Both the position numbers and the translations under genes were made by a program. A stretch of DNA of 34,756 bases from Limisphaerales bacterium (GTDB lineage: Bacteria > Verrucomicrobiota > Verrucomicrobiia > Limisphaerales > SXTU01). The notes below the pieces were generated by a model, which worked only from the letters and a program-made list of their open reading frames with translations, ran no database searches and was not told the DNA's origin. Location of the stretch: assembly GCA_009773355.1 (NCBI GenBank), contig WRPG01000057.1, positions 1-34,756 of the forward strand. The letters run 5' to 3'. How positions within the stretch are numbered: position 1 is the first letter of the stretch; each line of letters opens with the position of its first letter. Positions 23,534-32,267 of this stretch are shown piece by piece.

Positions 23534-25729
23534 ATGTTGCCAGGCTCAAAAAAGCGGAAAGCGGATTTTACGGACGTGGTGATGTATGTCGCCATCGCCT
23601 CGAAGCATCTCCGCACCATCATCCTGCTCGTCACCCTGTCACTCACGGCGGGCCTGCTCTTCTACATCTTCAGCCGCCCGGTCTATTTCTCCAAGAGCGT
23701 CATCAGCTACACGTCCATCGGCACGGGGCCGGCCATTCAGCAGGAAAATTTCCAGAAGGGCGAGCGGGGGGAGCGCTTCTCCGAGGATCTGTTCCTCAAG
23801 GAGTTTGACGCCGAGCACATTTGCGTGCGCGTGGACAAGCGGCTGGGCGACGAGCTCGGCGCGGCCCGTGCCGGCAAGAGCGGGCGCAAGCAGGTGCGGG
23901 CCACCTGGACCACGGACCACAACATCGAGTTGAATGTCCACTGCTACATCCCCTCCTGGGTGACCAAGTATCCGGAGATCATGATCGAGGAGTTTCAGAA
24001 GGAGCGCGAAGAGCGCGCCCGGAGCCTCTATCACGCCACCACCAATAAATACATGGCCACCATCAACGAATACTTGAAGGAGTGGCAGAAGCAGCAGGCG
24101 ATCGAGCAGGGCGTCAAGAGCAAGTTCGACCCCGACCGGCTGAAGTTCGACCTGGCCCAGCTCAACACCTTGCCGGCGGAGCTCGCGCGCTACACCCAGG
24201 CGTGGCAGGAGTGGGAGCAGGTCCGGCGCAAGCTGCTCAACCCGGCCATCAGCGTCAGTGACCGGCTGCAGATTTACTCCACGATTGATTACAGCGTCCA
24301 GGGGCCGACGATGGTCGAGGTGGACCCCGGGACCAAGGAGCGGGTGGCCCGCGAGTTCCGCCCCTCCAACGGCACCGTGGTCATCCGGCCCCAGCGCAGC
24401 AGCGACTCGGACTGGCTGGAGATTGAGCAGAGCAAACTCAAGCTGGAGCGCACCATTCGCGAGGAGTCGGTGCGGTTCAGGCCCTCCCATCCGAAGATGG
24501 TCACACTCTACAAGCAATACGAAGCGCTGGATAAATCGCTTCAGGAGGAGTTACGCAAGGCGGAGGCGAAGTTCGAATACCACGGCCGGCTGCTGGCCAC
24601 CCGGCTACAGAAGCTGCAGCAGGAGGAGCCGCTTTGGCGGCAGAAGCAAAAGGAATACGAGAAGTATCTGGAGGAGATGAACCTCATCACGCAGGGACAG
24701 ACGCCTTACCCCCAGATCATTGGTGAATTGCAGAAGCGCATGACCGAGGCCGCCCTCGCCATCAACAACGAGCGCGTCGCCCTCAAGTTCAAGGAATTTG
24801 ATCTGCCCATCCGCGACGAAATCCCCATCTCGCCCAACCGCCTCAAGATCGTGCTCATGTCCCTCGCGCTCGGCCTCGGCCTCGCCATCGGCGTGCCGTT
24901 CCTGCTGGAGTTCATGGACCAGACCGTCACCAACGTGGAGAAAATGGAGGAGGCCACGAACATCCGCGGCCTCGGCATCGTGCCCGACTTCGAGGACACC
25001 ATCGCGGAGGCCTACCCGCTCATCTTCAGCGACGGCGTCGCCAATCCCGACTTGATCGAGAACTTCCGCGTCGTCCGCACCAACCTGCTCTCCAGCGCCG
25101 CCACGTCCAAGTTCCCGCAGGTGATCATGATCACCAGCACCTCGCCCAAGGAGGGCAAGACGGTCGTGGCCTCGAACCTCGCCATGTCCTTCGCGCAGAT
25201 GGGCGAGAAGACGCTCATCCTCGATGCCAACCTCCGGCGCGGCATCCAGCACCATCTCTTCGGCAGCCGCTCCGCGCCGGGCCTGAGCAACATCCTCATG
25301 GAGAAATACGACGTGGCGGACGCCTGCCGCCCGACCACGATGGAGAACCTGCACATCCTGCCCAGCGGCGACCAGTTGGAGGGCGACATCGAGCAGCTCG
25401 GCTCGCCGGCCTTCGTGCAGGTGATTGACCAGCTCCGCAAGCGCTACCAGCGCATCATCGTGGACAGCCCGCCCGTGCTCGGCCTGGCGGAGACCAGCGT
25501 CATGCAGCCCGCCATGGACGGCGTCATGCTCGTCATCTGGAGCGGCCAGACCCCCACGCGCGCCGTGCGCACCGCGATGGAGATGCTGGAGGCCAACCAC
25601 GCCAATTTCTACGGCTTCGTGCTCAACCGCCTCGACCTGATGGCGACGATGAACCGGTTCCACTACTACTACTACACGAACCACTACTATAACCGGTATC
25701 AGAGCCTCACCCGTCAGCCGGGAAGCTGA
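23534..25729 (+). CDS. Wzc-like polysaccharide co-polymerase and bacterial tyrosine autokinase
   Basis: 731 residues. Transmembrane helix 1 is at about 27-46 and helix 2 at about 437-458 (KIVLMSLALGLGLAIGVPFL), framing a periplasmic Wzz/GumC domain with long helices. The BY-kinase domain follows: Walker A SPKEGKTVVASN (K542, T543), Walker A' LILDANLRR (D564), Walker B IIVDSPPVLG (D644). The tail carries a tyrosine cluster HYYYYTNHYYNRYQ (Y711-714, Y718, Y719, Y722), the expected autophosphorylation site. The A' motif has Asn566 where DxD is usual. It should control chain length and export of the polysaccharide by cycling phosphorylation, facing the Wza-like protein encoded upstream. The glycosyltransferase gene begins 11 bases after its stop. 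Confidence 0.94.
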   Translation: MLPGSKKRKADFTDVVMYVAIASKHLRTIILLVTLSLTAGLLFYIFSRPVYFSKSVISYTSIGTGPAIQQENFQKGERGERFSEDLFLKEFDAEHICVRVDKRLGDELGAARAGKSGRKQVRATWTTDHNIELNVHCYIPSWVTKYPEIMIEEFQKEREERARSLYHATTNKYMATINEYLKEWQKQQAIEQGVKSKFDPDRLKFDLAQLNTLPAELARYTQAWQEWEQVRRKLLNPAISVSDRLQIYSTIDYSVQGPTMVEVDPGTKERVAREFRPSNGTVVIRPQRSSDSDWLEIEQSKLKLERTIREESVRFRPSHPKMVTLYKQYEALDKSLQEELRKAEAKFEYHGRLLATRLQKLQQEEPLWRQKQKEYEKYLEEMNLITQGQTPYPQIIGELQKRMTEAALAINNERVALKFKEFDLPIRDEIPISPNRLKIVLMSLALGLGLAIGVPFLLEFMDQTVTNVEKMEEATNIRGLGIVPDFEDTIAEAYPLIFSDGVANPDLIENFRVVRTNLLSSAATSKFPQVIMITSTSPKEGKTVVASNLAMSFAQMGEKTLILDANLRRGIQHHLFGSRSAPGLSNILMEKYDVADACRPTTMENLHILPSGDQLEGDIEQLGSPAFVQVIDQLRKRYQRIIVDSPPVLGLAETSVMQPAMDGVMLVIWSGQTPTRAVRTAMEMLEANHANFYGFVLNRLDLMATMNRFHYYYYTNHYYNRYQSLTRQPGS

Positions 25730-25740
25730 GGCCGTCCCGC

Positions 25741-26706
25741 ATGAGCGAGACGCCGCATCCGATTTCCCCCTCCGTGCCGCCCGGCGTCTCGGTCGTCATC
25801 CCCGCCTACAACTACGCCCGCTTCCTCCCGTCCGCCGTCGAGTCGTGCCTCCAGCAGGACTACCCGAACTTCGAGGTCGTGGTCATTGACGACGGCTCGA
25901 AGGACAACACCCGCGAGATCATGGCGCGCTACGGCCCGCCCGTCCGCTATGTTTATCAGCAGAACGCCGGCCTCTCCGCCGCGCGCAACACCGGCATCCG
26001 CGAGGCGAAGTTCGACTACGTCTGCTTCCTCGACGCCGACGATCTGCTGCTGCCCACGCACCTGAGCGACAGCATGGCGGCCTTCGCGAAGCTCCCGCCC
26101 GACTACGGCCTCGTCGCCTGTGACGACCATCTCGTGGACGTGGACGGCCAGCCGCTCCCTTTCACCGTCCATGTGCCCGTGCTGCCGCGCGAAGTCACGC
26201 TCAAGGACATCCTCATGCGCACGCGCTTCTCGCCCACCGGCGCGGTCGCGCGCAGGGAAGTCTTCGCGCTGTGCGGTGGCTTCGACACCACGCTGCGCAG
26301 CACCGAGGACCGCGACATGTGGATCCGCATCGCCGCCCAACGCCGCATCTGGCATCAGGGCAAGGTGCTCGTCCTCATCCGCAAGCACGGCAACAACATG
26401 AGCAACAACGCCGACCGGATGAAGGCCAACATGGCGGCGGTGCTGAAAAAATCCTACGACGCCCAGGTCGTGCCAAAGTCGAACGTCTGCTTCTGGCTGC
26501 AGGTCTTCAGCTACTGGCGTTTCCAGACCTCGCTCATCTACAACGGCATCAAGCAGCCCGCGCGCGCCTTCCGCGACCTGCTGATCTCCGTGCTGCTCTG
26601 GCCGTTCTTCCCGAACCCGGCGGCGAACGGCAACCCGCCGCTCTTCCGCCTCCGCGCCTGCGTCCGCTACGCGCTCAACGCGCTGCGGGGCGAGGTGAAG
26701 CCGTAG
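25741..26706 (+). CDS. Glycosyltransferase family 2
   Basis: 321 residues. The GT-A fold opens VSVVIPAYNYARFLPSAVES, VVVIDDGSKDNT (D50-D51 bind the nucleotide sugar), QQNAGLSAARNTGI and FLDADDLLLP, with DAD (98-100) as the metal-binding DxD motif. The acceptor side includes FSPTGAVARREVFALCGGFD and STEDRDMWIRIA, the ED base pair usual for inverting GT2 enzymes. The C-terminal segment (LLISVLLWPFFPNP) may touch the membrane. It lies 11 bases after the tyrosine-kinase gene and belongs to the same transcript, so it likely adds a sugar to the exported polysaccharide. The donor sugar is unknown. Confidence 0.93.
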   Translation: MSETPHPISPSVPPGVSVVIPAYNYARFLPSAVESCLQQDYPNFEVVVIDDGSKDNTREIMARYGPPVRYVYQQNAGLSAARNTGIREAKFDYVCFLDADDLLLPTHLSDSMAAFAKLPPDYGLVACDDHLVDVDGQPLPFTVHVPVLPREVTLKDILMRTRFSPTGAVARREVFALCGGFDTTLRSTEDRDMWIRIAAQRRIWHQGKVLVLIRKHGNNMSNNADRMKANMAAVLKKSYDAQVVPKSNVCFWLQVFSYWRFQTSLIYNGIKQPARAFRDLLISVLLWPFFPNPAANGNPPLFRLRACVRYALNALRGEVKP

Positions 26707-26757
26707 GACGCTTATGATGGGGCGCGCGTTGCGAAATCAGGAGCCTGGCGGCGCTCG

Positions 26758-26835
26758 CGTGCTGCGTGTTGCGTGTTGCGTGATTACGGCAGGACGCGGT
26801 CGGAACAGGGCACGCAACCCGCAGCACGAAGCACG
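26758..26835. repeat. Inverted repeat of the TTGCGTG type
   Basis: The left arm at 26758-26782 reads CGTGCTGCGTGTTGCGTGTT then GCGTG. The right arm at 26811-26835 is its imperfect inverse, starting CACGCAACCCGCAGCACGAA. The arms are 25 bp and the loop is 28 bases. It lies in the 172-base gap between the two glycosyltransferase genes; the rest of that gap shows nothing recognisable. Confidence 0.75.
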
Positions 26836-26878
26836 CTTTGGCCCTTGCGTGTTCGTTGGCGTCCATTAGCGGTTCCTC

Positions 26879-27997
26879 ATGCGCCGCCTCCGCATTCTCC
26901 ACGTCGTCTTCTCGCTCGAACCGGGCGGGATGGAGAACGGCATCGTGAACGTCGCGCGGCGGCTGCCGGCGGATGAGTTTGAGGTCCACGTCTGCTGCCT
27001 CGAACGCGGCGGCGCGTTCGTCGAGCGCCTGCCGCATCCGGAGAACGTGGTCGTGCTCAACAAGCCGCCCGGCTTCTCCCTGCGCGCCGTGCTGGGCGTC
27101 GCGCGCCATGCGCAGCGCATCGGCGCGGACCTGCTGCATCCGCACAACCTCGGCCCGCTCACTTACGCCGCACTCGGCTCCGGCTGGGGGTTTTGGAAAC
27201 CGGTCTTGCAAGGCGAGCACGGCGTCTTTCAGGGCGACCAAGGCAGTCCCGCGCGCCTCCGTCAGCGCCAGCGGCTCTACCGCGCTTGCCGGAAAGTCCA
27301 CACCGTCTCCGAGTCGCTGCGCCGCTACCTGATCGAGCACGGTTTCCCGGCGGAGAAGATCACCGCCATCCTCAACGGCGTGGACACGGAGCGTTTTCAG
27401 CCGGTGGACAAGGCGGCTGTCCGCGCGCAACTCGGTCTGCCGGCGCAAGGCCAGTTCATCGGCATCGTCGGACGCTTCGATCCGAACAAGAAGCATCTGC
27501 TGCTGATCGAGGCGTTCAACCGTGTCGCCGCACAGTTGCCCGGCGCGCGGCTCGTCATCGTCGGCGACAAGGGCGCGGAGAAGGACAAGATCCACGCCGC
27601 CGCGCAGGCCAGCCCCGCGCGCGATCACATTCACCTCGCCGGCTTCCAAGCGAACCCGACGCCGTGGTATCAGGCGCTCGACCTGCTCGCCGCGCCGTCC
27701 ATCTTCGAGGGCCTGTCGAACGCCGTGCTCGAAGCGATGGCCTGCGGCGTGCCGTGCCTCGCACACACGGCGTGCGGGAACGCCGAGGTCATCACCAGCG
27801 GCTCGGACGGCTTCCTCGCCGCGCTGGATTCGGCGGACGCGCTGGCGGCGGAACTGCATCGCGTGCTGGCGAACCCGCCGGAGTTGGCCGCCACCGGCCA
27901 GCGCGCCCGCGCCCGCGTGATGCGGGACTTCTCGATGGACGCGATGGTTCGCAATTACGCCCGCATCTACCGCGAAGTCGCTGGTTTTCCAGCGTGA
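26879..27997 (+). CDS. Glycosyltransferase family 4
   Basis: 372 residues from ATG 26879. The GT-B fold opens LRILHVVFSLEPGGMENGIV, with the Gly-rich acceptor loop GGMENG. The donor half has FIGIVGRFDPNKKHLLLIEA, ARLVIVGDKG and the retaining EX7E motif in FEGLSNAVLEAMACGVP (E277, E285). It resembles the TIGR03088-type sugar transferases found near exosortase or polysaccharide loci. It is cytoplasmic and would transfer a sugar from a nucleotide donor onto the growing glycan. It ends the export cluster. A palindromic repeat separates it from the GT2 gene, so it may have its own transcript. Confidence 0.93.
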   Translation: MRRLRILHVVFSLEPGGMENGIVNVARRLPADEFEVHVCCLERGGAFVERLPHPENVVVLNKPPGFSLRAVLGVARHAQRIGADLLHPHNLGPLTYAALGSGWGFWKPVLQGEHGVFQGDQGSPARLRQRQRLYRACRKVHTVSESLRRYLIEHGFPAEKITAILNGVDTERFQPVDKAAVRAQLGLPAQGQFIGIVGRFDPNKKHLLLIEAFNRVAAQLPGARLVIVGDKGAEKDKIHAAAQASPARDHIHLAGFQANPTPWYQALDLLAAPSIFEGLSNAVLEAMACGVPCLAHTACGNAEVITSGSDGFLAALDSADALAAELHRVLANPPELAATGQRARARVMRDFSMDAMVRNYARIYREVAGFPA

Positions 27998-28122
27998 CGG
28001 TGCGGCGTTTTGAACAATCCCCCGCTCGGCCAGTCCATTCCCGTGACCGTCTGCCCGTTGGTTTCACCGGACTTCCCGGTTGATTCCGACCCGCCGTCGG
28101 GCACATTCTGCCAACAACACCT

Positions 28123-30321
28123 ATGAAACGAATCCTTTCCGTGGCGCTGGCCCTGGCAGTCCTCGGCGGCGCCGCGCGGGCGGTCGAGTTCACGCGCGAC
28201 CAGGCGGGGCGCATCGCCAAGGCCGTCGGCACGTTGCTGGACCAAGTGCATTACAAGCGTGTTCGCCTCGACGACACCATCGCCGAGATGCACCTGACGA
28301 ACTACGTCAACGCGCTGGACTTCAACCATATGATTTTCCTCCAGAGCGACGTGGACGAGTTCCTCGCCAAGTATGGCAAGGAGCTGGACAACCTGACCAA
28401 CAAGGGTGACGCGGAGCCGGCCTACGCGATCTTCGAGCGTTACCTCAAGCGGCTGGATGCGTGCCTGGGACGGCTGCCGGCCTTGCTCAAGGCGAAGCAC
28501 GATTTCACGCAGGACGAGAAGTTCATCGCGCAGCGCAACAAGCTCCCGTGGCCGAAGAACGAGGCGGAATCCGCCGAGCTGTGGCGGCAGCGCATCAAGT
28601 TCGAGCTGCTCAACGGCAGGCTCACCGACGAGACACCGGAGAAGACCGCCGACAAGGTCACCAAGCGCTACGCCCGGCTGCAAAAGAACATGAAGCAGTT
28701 CGACGCCAGCGACATCCTCCAGACCTACCTGTCCGCGCTGGGCATGGCCTTCGATCCGCACTCCGGCTACATGGCCCCGCAGGACGCCAAGAACTTCGCC
28801 ATCCACAACGTGGACCTGAAGCTCAACGGCATCGGCGCGCTGCTGGGGCAGGATCCCGACGACGATTACACCCGCATCAAGGGCCTCACCCCCGGCGGGC
28901 CGGCGGAGCTGGGCAAGCAGCTCAAGCCCAACGACAAGATTGTGGCCGTGGCGCAGGGCGAGGCCGAGCCGGTGGACTGCGTGGGCATGAAGTTGAGCGA
29001 GGTCGTGGACATGATCCGCGGCAAGAAGGGCACCGAGGTGCGGATCACGGTCATCCCGGCGGACGCCGTCAGCGAGTCCGAGCGCAAGGTCGTCCGCATC
29101 ATCCGCGACGAGATCAAGCTCAAGGAGCAATACGCCTACGCCCGCATCATTGACCACGTCACCGCCGACGGAAAGCGGCAGCAACTGGGCGTGATCGAGC
29201 TGCCGCAGTTCTACAAGAAGTGCGCGGCGGACGTGGAGAAGCTCATCGTCCGATTGCAAAAGGAGAAGGTCACCGGTGTGATCCTCGACCTGCGCCGCAA
29301 CGGCGGCGGCCTGCTGAACGAGGCGGTCGAGCTGACCGGCCTGTTCATCAAGAAAGGCCCCGTGGTGCAGGTGCGGCAGGCCCGGCAGATCGAGGTGCTG
29401 GAGGACGAGGATGGCCGGGTGACCTACGACGGGCCGTTGATGGTGCTCGTCGGCCATCACAGTGCCTCGGCCTCGGAGATCGTCGCCGCCGCGTTGCAGG
29501 ACTACGGGCGCGCGCTGATCGTCGGCGACCTGGCCACCCACGGCAAGGGCACCGTCCAGACTCTTTACCCGCTGGCCAGCTTCATGGGCACCCGGCAGGT
29601 GGCGGACCCCGGCGAGCTTAAATTCACCATCTCAAAGTTCTACCGCATCGCGGGCGGCACCACGCAGAAGCATGGCGTCACGCCGGACATCATCCTGCCC
29701 AACGTCCTCGACTTCCTCGAAACGGGCGAGGCCTACCTGCCCAACGTGCTGGAGGCCGACAACATTCCGCCCGCGAAATACCAGCGCGCCGACCGCGTCA
29801 ACGGCGGCCTCGACCAGTTGCGCAAGAATTCCTCGGCCCGCATCACCAAGGACAAGGACTTCGCCTACATCCGCGAGGACATCGAGCTGGTGAAGAAACA
29901 GCGTGCGGACAAGACCATCTCCCTGAACGAGCAGCAGCGTGTGCAGGAGAAAAAGGACATCGAGGCGCGCAACGAGGCCCGCAGGAAGGAGCGCGACGCC
30001 CGGCCGGTCTCCGCCGACAAAGTCTTCCTCGTGAAGACCGAGACGGTGGACAAGAACCAGCCGCTCATCGCCGTCCAGCCGCCCAAGCCGGCGCCAACGA
30101 CCGCGAAGGGCAAGGATGCGGCTGCCAAGGCCAAGGCCGCGACGCCCGCCAGCAAGCCGGCCAAGGCTCCGGAGGACGGTGAGGAGCTGGAAGACACCAC
30201 CGACGCCGGCAAGGCGATCATTGATGTCTATCTCCGCGAGGCGCTGAACATCCTGTCCGACTACACCGTGCAGCAGGCCAAGGGCGGCCGCGGTGAGATC
30301 GTGGCCGTCCCGCGCCAGTGA
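28123..30321 (+). CDS. prc: Carboxy-terminal processing protease (Prc/Tsp, peptidase S41)
   Basis: 732 residues. Signal peptide 1-20 (ILSVALALAVLGGAARA). The long Tsp N-terminal domain (about 25-225) includes LNGRLTDETPEKTADKVTKR and AFDPHSGYMAPQ. A PDZ domain lies at about 236-318 (IKGLTPGGPAELGKQLKPND). The protease core has ILDLRRNGGGLLNEAVELTG and HHSASASEIVAAALQDYG, with S449 as nucleophile and K475 (THGKGTVQ) as base, aligned to E. coli Prc S452 and K477; one residue is inserted between them. The C-terminal DUF3340-like part carries a Lys/Ala/Pro-rich stretch near 650-690 not usual in Prc. It degrades or trims periplasmic proteins from their C-termini. No Shine-Dalgarno. The 125 bases before it show no feature. 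Confidence 0.95.
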   Translation: MKRILSVALALAVLGGAARAVEFTRDQAGRIAKAVGTLLDQVHYKRVRLDDTIAEMHLTNYVNALDFNHMIFLQSDVDEFLAKYGKELDNLTNKGDAEPAYAIFERYLKRLDACLGRLPALLKAKHDFTQDEKFIAQRNKLPWPKNEAESAELWRQRIKFELLNGRLTDETPEKTADKVTKRYARLQKNMKQFDASDILQTYLSALGMAFDPHSGYMAPQDAKNFAIHNVDLKLNGIGALLGQDPDDDYTRIKGLTPGGPAELGKQLKPNDKIVAVAQGEAEPVDCVGMKLSEVVDMIRGKKGTEVRITVIPADAVSESERKVVRIIRDEIKLKEQYAYARIIDHVTADGKRQQLGVIELPQFYKKCAADVEKLIVRLQKEKVTGVILDLRRNGGGLLNEAVELTGLFIKKGPVVQVRQARQIEVLEDEDGRVTYDGPLMVLVGHHSASASEIVAAALQDYGRALIVGDLATHGKGTVQTLYPLASFMGTRQVADPGELKFTISKFYRIAGGTTQKHGVTPDIILPNVLDFLETGEAYLPNVLEADNIPPAKYQRADRVNGGLDQLRKNSSARITKDKDFAYIREDIELVKKQRADKTISLNEQQRVQEKKDIEARNEARRKERDARPVSADKVFLVKTETVDKNQPLIAVQPPKPAPTTAKGKDAAAKAKAATPASKPAKAPEDGEELEDTTDAGKAIIDVYLREALNILSDYTVQQAKGGRGEIVAVPRQ

Positions 30322-30330
30322 CGCCAGCGG

Positions 30331-30406
30331 GTAGCTCGACATTCCAATGTCGAGTGCTGAAATACTCCCAAGCATCGCGGTTCTCGACATTGGAATGTCG
30401 AGCTAC
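30331..30406. repeat. Perfect 24-bp inverted repeat with self-complementary arms
   Basis: The arms at 30331-30354 and 30383-30406 are exact inverse copies: GTAGCTCGACATTCCAATG then TCGAG, and its complement. Each arm also folds alone, as CTCGACATT-CC-AATGTCGAG, a 9-bp stem. The loop is 28 bases. It lies 10 bases after the prc stop and could act as a transcription barrier, but no T-tract follows. Confidence 0.9.
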
Positions 30407-30430
30407 GGGCACGATGACGCCGCTGCTTTC

Positions 30431-30450
30431 GCTCGGGACTTCCCCCGAGC
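30431..30450. other. 7-bp hairpin upstream of the secretion operon
   Basis: GCTCGGG, loop ACTTCC, CCCGAGC. It lies in the 190-base gap between prc and gspE, after the 24-bp inverted repeat. No T-tract follows. Role unknown; the remaining bases to 30511 (pyrimidine-rich) show no clear promoter. Confidence 0.35.
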
Positions 30451-30511
30451 CAAATCCTTTGCCCCGGCCGCAACTTTTCCCTACCGTCGCCGTTCAAGTC
30501 TTTGTTGCTGA

Positions 30512-32263
30512 ATGGCCTTTGTATCCATCAAGAACGTCTTCGCCCGCGCCGCGCTCGCGACGCCGGAGCAGTTTGACGAGTGGTCCAAGCTCTGGCGTGC
30601 GGCGTCTGACGGCGGCTCGCCGGAGCCGCTCATCGCCTTCATGGTGCGCGAGTCAGGCCTGAGCGAGGAGGCGTTTCTGGAGAAGCTGGCGGCGGCGCTC
30701 GAATGGCCGTTCCTCAACCTCAAGCTGCTCGACATCCCGGTGGAGGCGCGCGCGCGCGTCTCCACCAAGGTCGCCTTCCAGCACCTCGTCATGCCCACCG
30801 CGTTCACCGACGGCGTGCTGCAAGTGGCGGTGAGCAACCCCTTCGACACCGCGCTGCTCAACGCGGTGCAGTTCGACGCGCACTGTCCGGTGAAGTTCGC
30901 GCTCGCGCCGCGCGCGGAGATCGAGAAGGTGCTCAAGAAGTATTACGGCGTCGGCGCGGAGACGCTCGATGAAATGTCCGAGAACGAGCCGCTGGAGCTG
31001 GAGATCGCGAGCGACAAGGAAATCACCGAGGGCGACCAGGAGGCGAGCGTCATCAAGTTCGTCAACCAGATCGTCTGGGAGGCCTTCAAGGCGCGCGCCA
31101 CGGACATCCATTTCGAGCCGGCGGAGGACGAGCTGCGCATCCGCAACCGCATTGACGGCATCCTGCACCAGATCCCGCTGCCGCCGCAGCTCAAGCGCTT
31201 CCAGGCCGCCATCATCTCGCGCATCAAGGTGATGTCGGGCATGAACATCTCCGAGAAGCGCCTCCCGCAGGACGGCCGCATCAACGTCCGCATCAAGGGC
31301 GAGGAGATTGACATCCGCGTCTCCACCGTGCCGACGGTCTATGGCGAGAGCGTCTCGCTCCGCCTCCTGCTGCGCGGGAAAATTTTCCTCAGCCTCGACA
31401 AGCTCGGGTTCACGCCCGCCGAGGAGACCGCCATCCGCGACATCATCTACAAGCCGCACGGCATCATGCTCGTCACCGGGCCGACCGGCTCGGGCAAGTC
31501 CACGACGCTCTACGCCTTCCTCAGCTCCATCAACTCCGTCCACAAGCGCATCATCACCATCGAGGAGCCGGTGGAATACGAGTTGAAGGGCATCAACCAG
31601 ATTGCCGTGCGTTCGGACATCGGGCTGACCTTCGCGATGGGTCTGCGCCACATCCTGCGGCAGGACCCGAACGTCGTGATGGTCGGCGAAATCCGCGACC
31701 AGGAGACGGCGGAGATCGCCATCCGTGCCGCCCTCACCGGCCACCTGGTCTTCAGCACGCTGCACACGAACGACGCGCCCAGCGCCTTCACCCGCCTGAT
31801 TGACATGGGCATCGAGCCGTTCCTCGTGGCGTCGTCCGTCGAGGCCATCATGGCGCAACGGCTCGTCCGCACCATCTGCCCCAAGTGCAAGGTCGAGCAG
31901 CAGGTCGAGCGCGCTTATCTGATTCGCAACGGGTTCCCGCCGGACGAGGTGGCCACGACGAAGTTCATGCGCGGCGCGGGCTGCGAGGACTGCCGCCTGC
32001 TGGGCTACCAGGGCCGGCAGGGCATTCACGAGCTGCTGCTTGTCAACGAGGCGTTGCGGCCGCTCATCATGAACCGCGCGCCCGCCTCCACCATCGCCCA
32101 GCGCGCGCAGGCGGACGGCATGAGGACGCTGCGCATGGATGGCTGGAAGAAGGTGCAGGAAGGCATCACGACCATCGAGGAAGTCCTGCGCGTGACGCAG
32201 ACCGAGGAGCATCTCAAGGCGCTGATGGACGACACGGGGACGATGTTTTTGACAAAGACGTGA
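30512..32263 (+). CDS. gspE: Type II secretion / type IV pilus assembly ATPase (GspE/PilB)
   Basis: 583 residues. The N-terminal MshEN-like domain (about 45-150) has EEAFLEKLAAALEWPFLNL and KVAFQHLVMPTAFTDGVLQV. The ATPase core has FEPAEDELRIRNRIDGIL, the Walker A loop GPTGSGKST (323-331), the Asp box, Walker B NVVMVGEIRD, and the His box TGHLVFSTLHTND. The C-terminal zinc site has CPKC (456-459) and CEDC (491-494), as in GspE and PilB but not in PilT retraction ATPases. It is a cytoplasmic hexamer that drives pseudopilus or pilus assembly. It heads an operon whose next genes resemble gspL and gspM. GspE is preferred over PilB because of that context. Confidence 0.95.
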   Translation: MAFVSIKNVFARAALATPEQFDEWSKLWRAASDGGSPEPLIAFMVRESGLSEEAFLEKLAAALEWPFLNLKLLDIPVEARARVSTKVAFQHLVMPTAFTDGVLQVAVSNPFDTALLNAVQFDAHCPVKFALAPRAEIEKVLKKYYGVGAETLDEMSENEPLELEIASDKEITEGDQEASVIKFVNQIVWEAFKARATDIHFEPAEDELRIRNRIDGILHQIPLPPQLKRFQAAIISRIKVMSGMNISEKRLPQDGRINVRIKGEEIDIRVSTVPTVYGESVSLRLLLRGKIFLSLDKLGFTPAEETAIRDIIYKPHGIMLVTGPTGSGKSTTLYAFLSSINSVHKRIITIEEPVEYELKGINQIAVRSDIGLTFAMGLRHILRQDPNVVMVGEIRDQETAEIAIRAALTGHLVFSTLHTNDAPSAFTRLIDMGIEPFLVASSVEAIMAQRLVRTICPKCKVEQQVERAYLIRNGFPPDEVATTKFMRGAGCEDCRLLGYQGRQGIHELLLVNEALRPLIMNRAPASTIAQRAQADGMRTLRMDGWKKVQEGITTIEEVLRVTQTEEHLKALMDDTGTMFLTKT

Positions 32264-32267
32264 GGCG

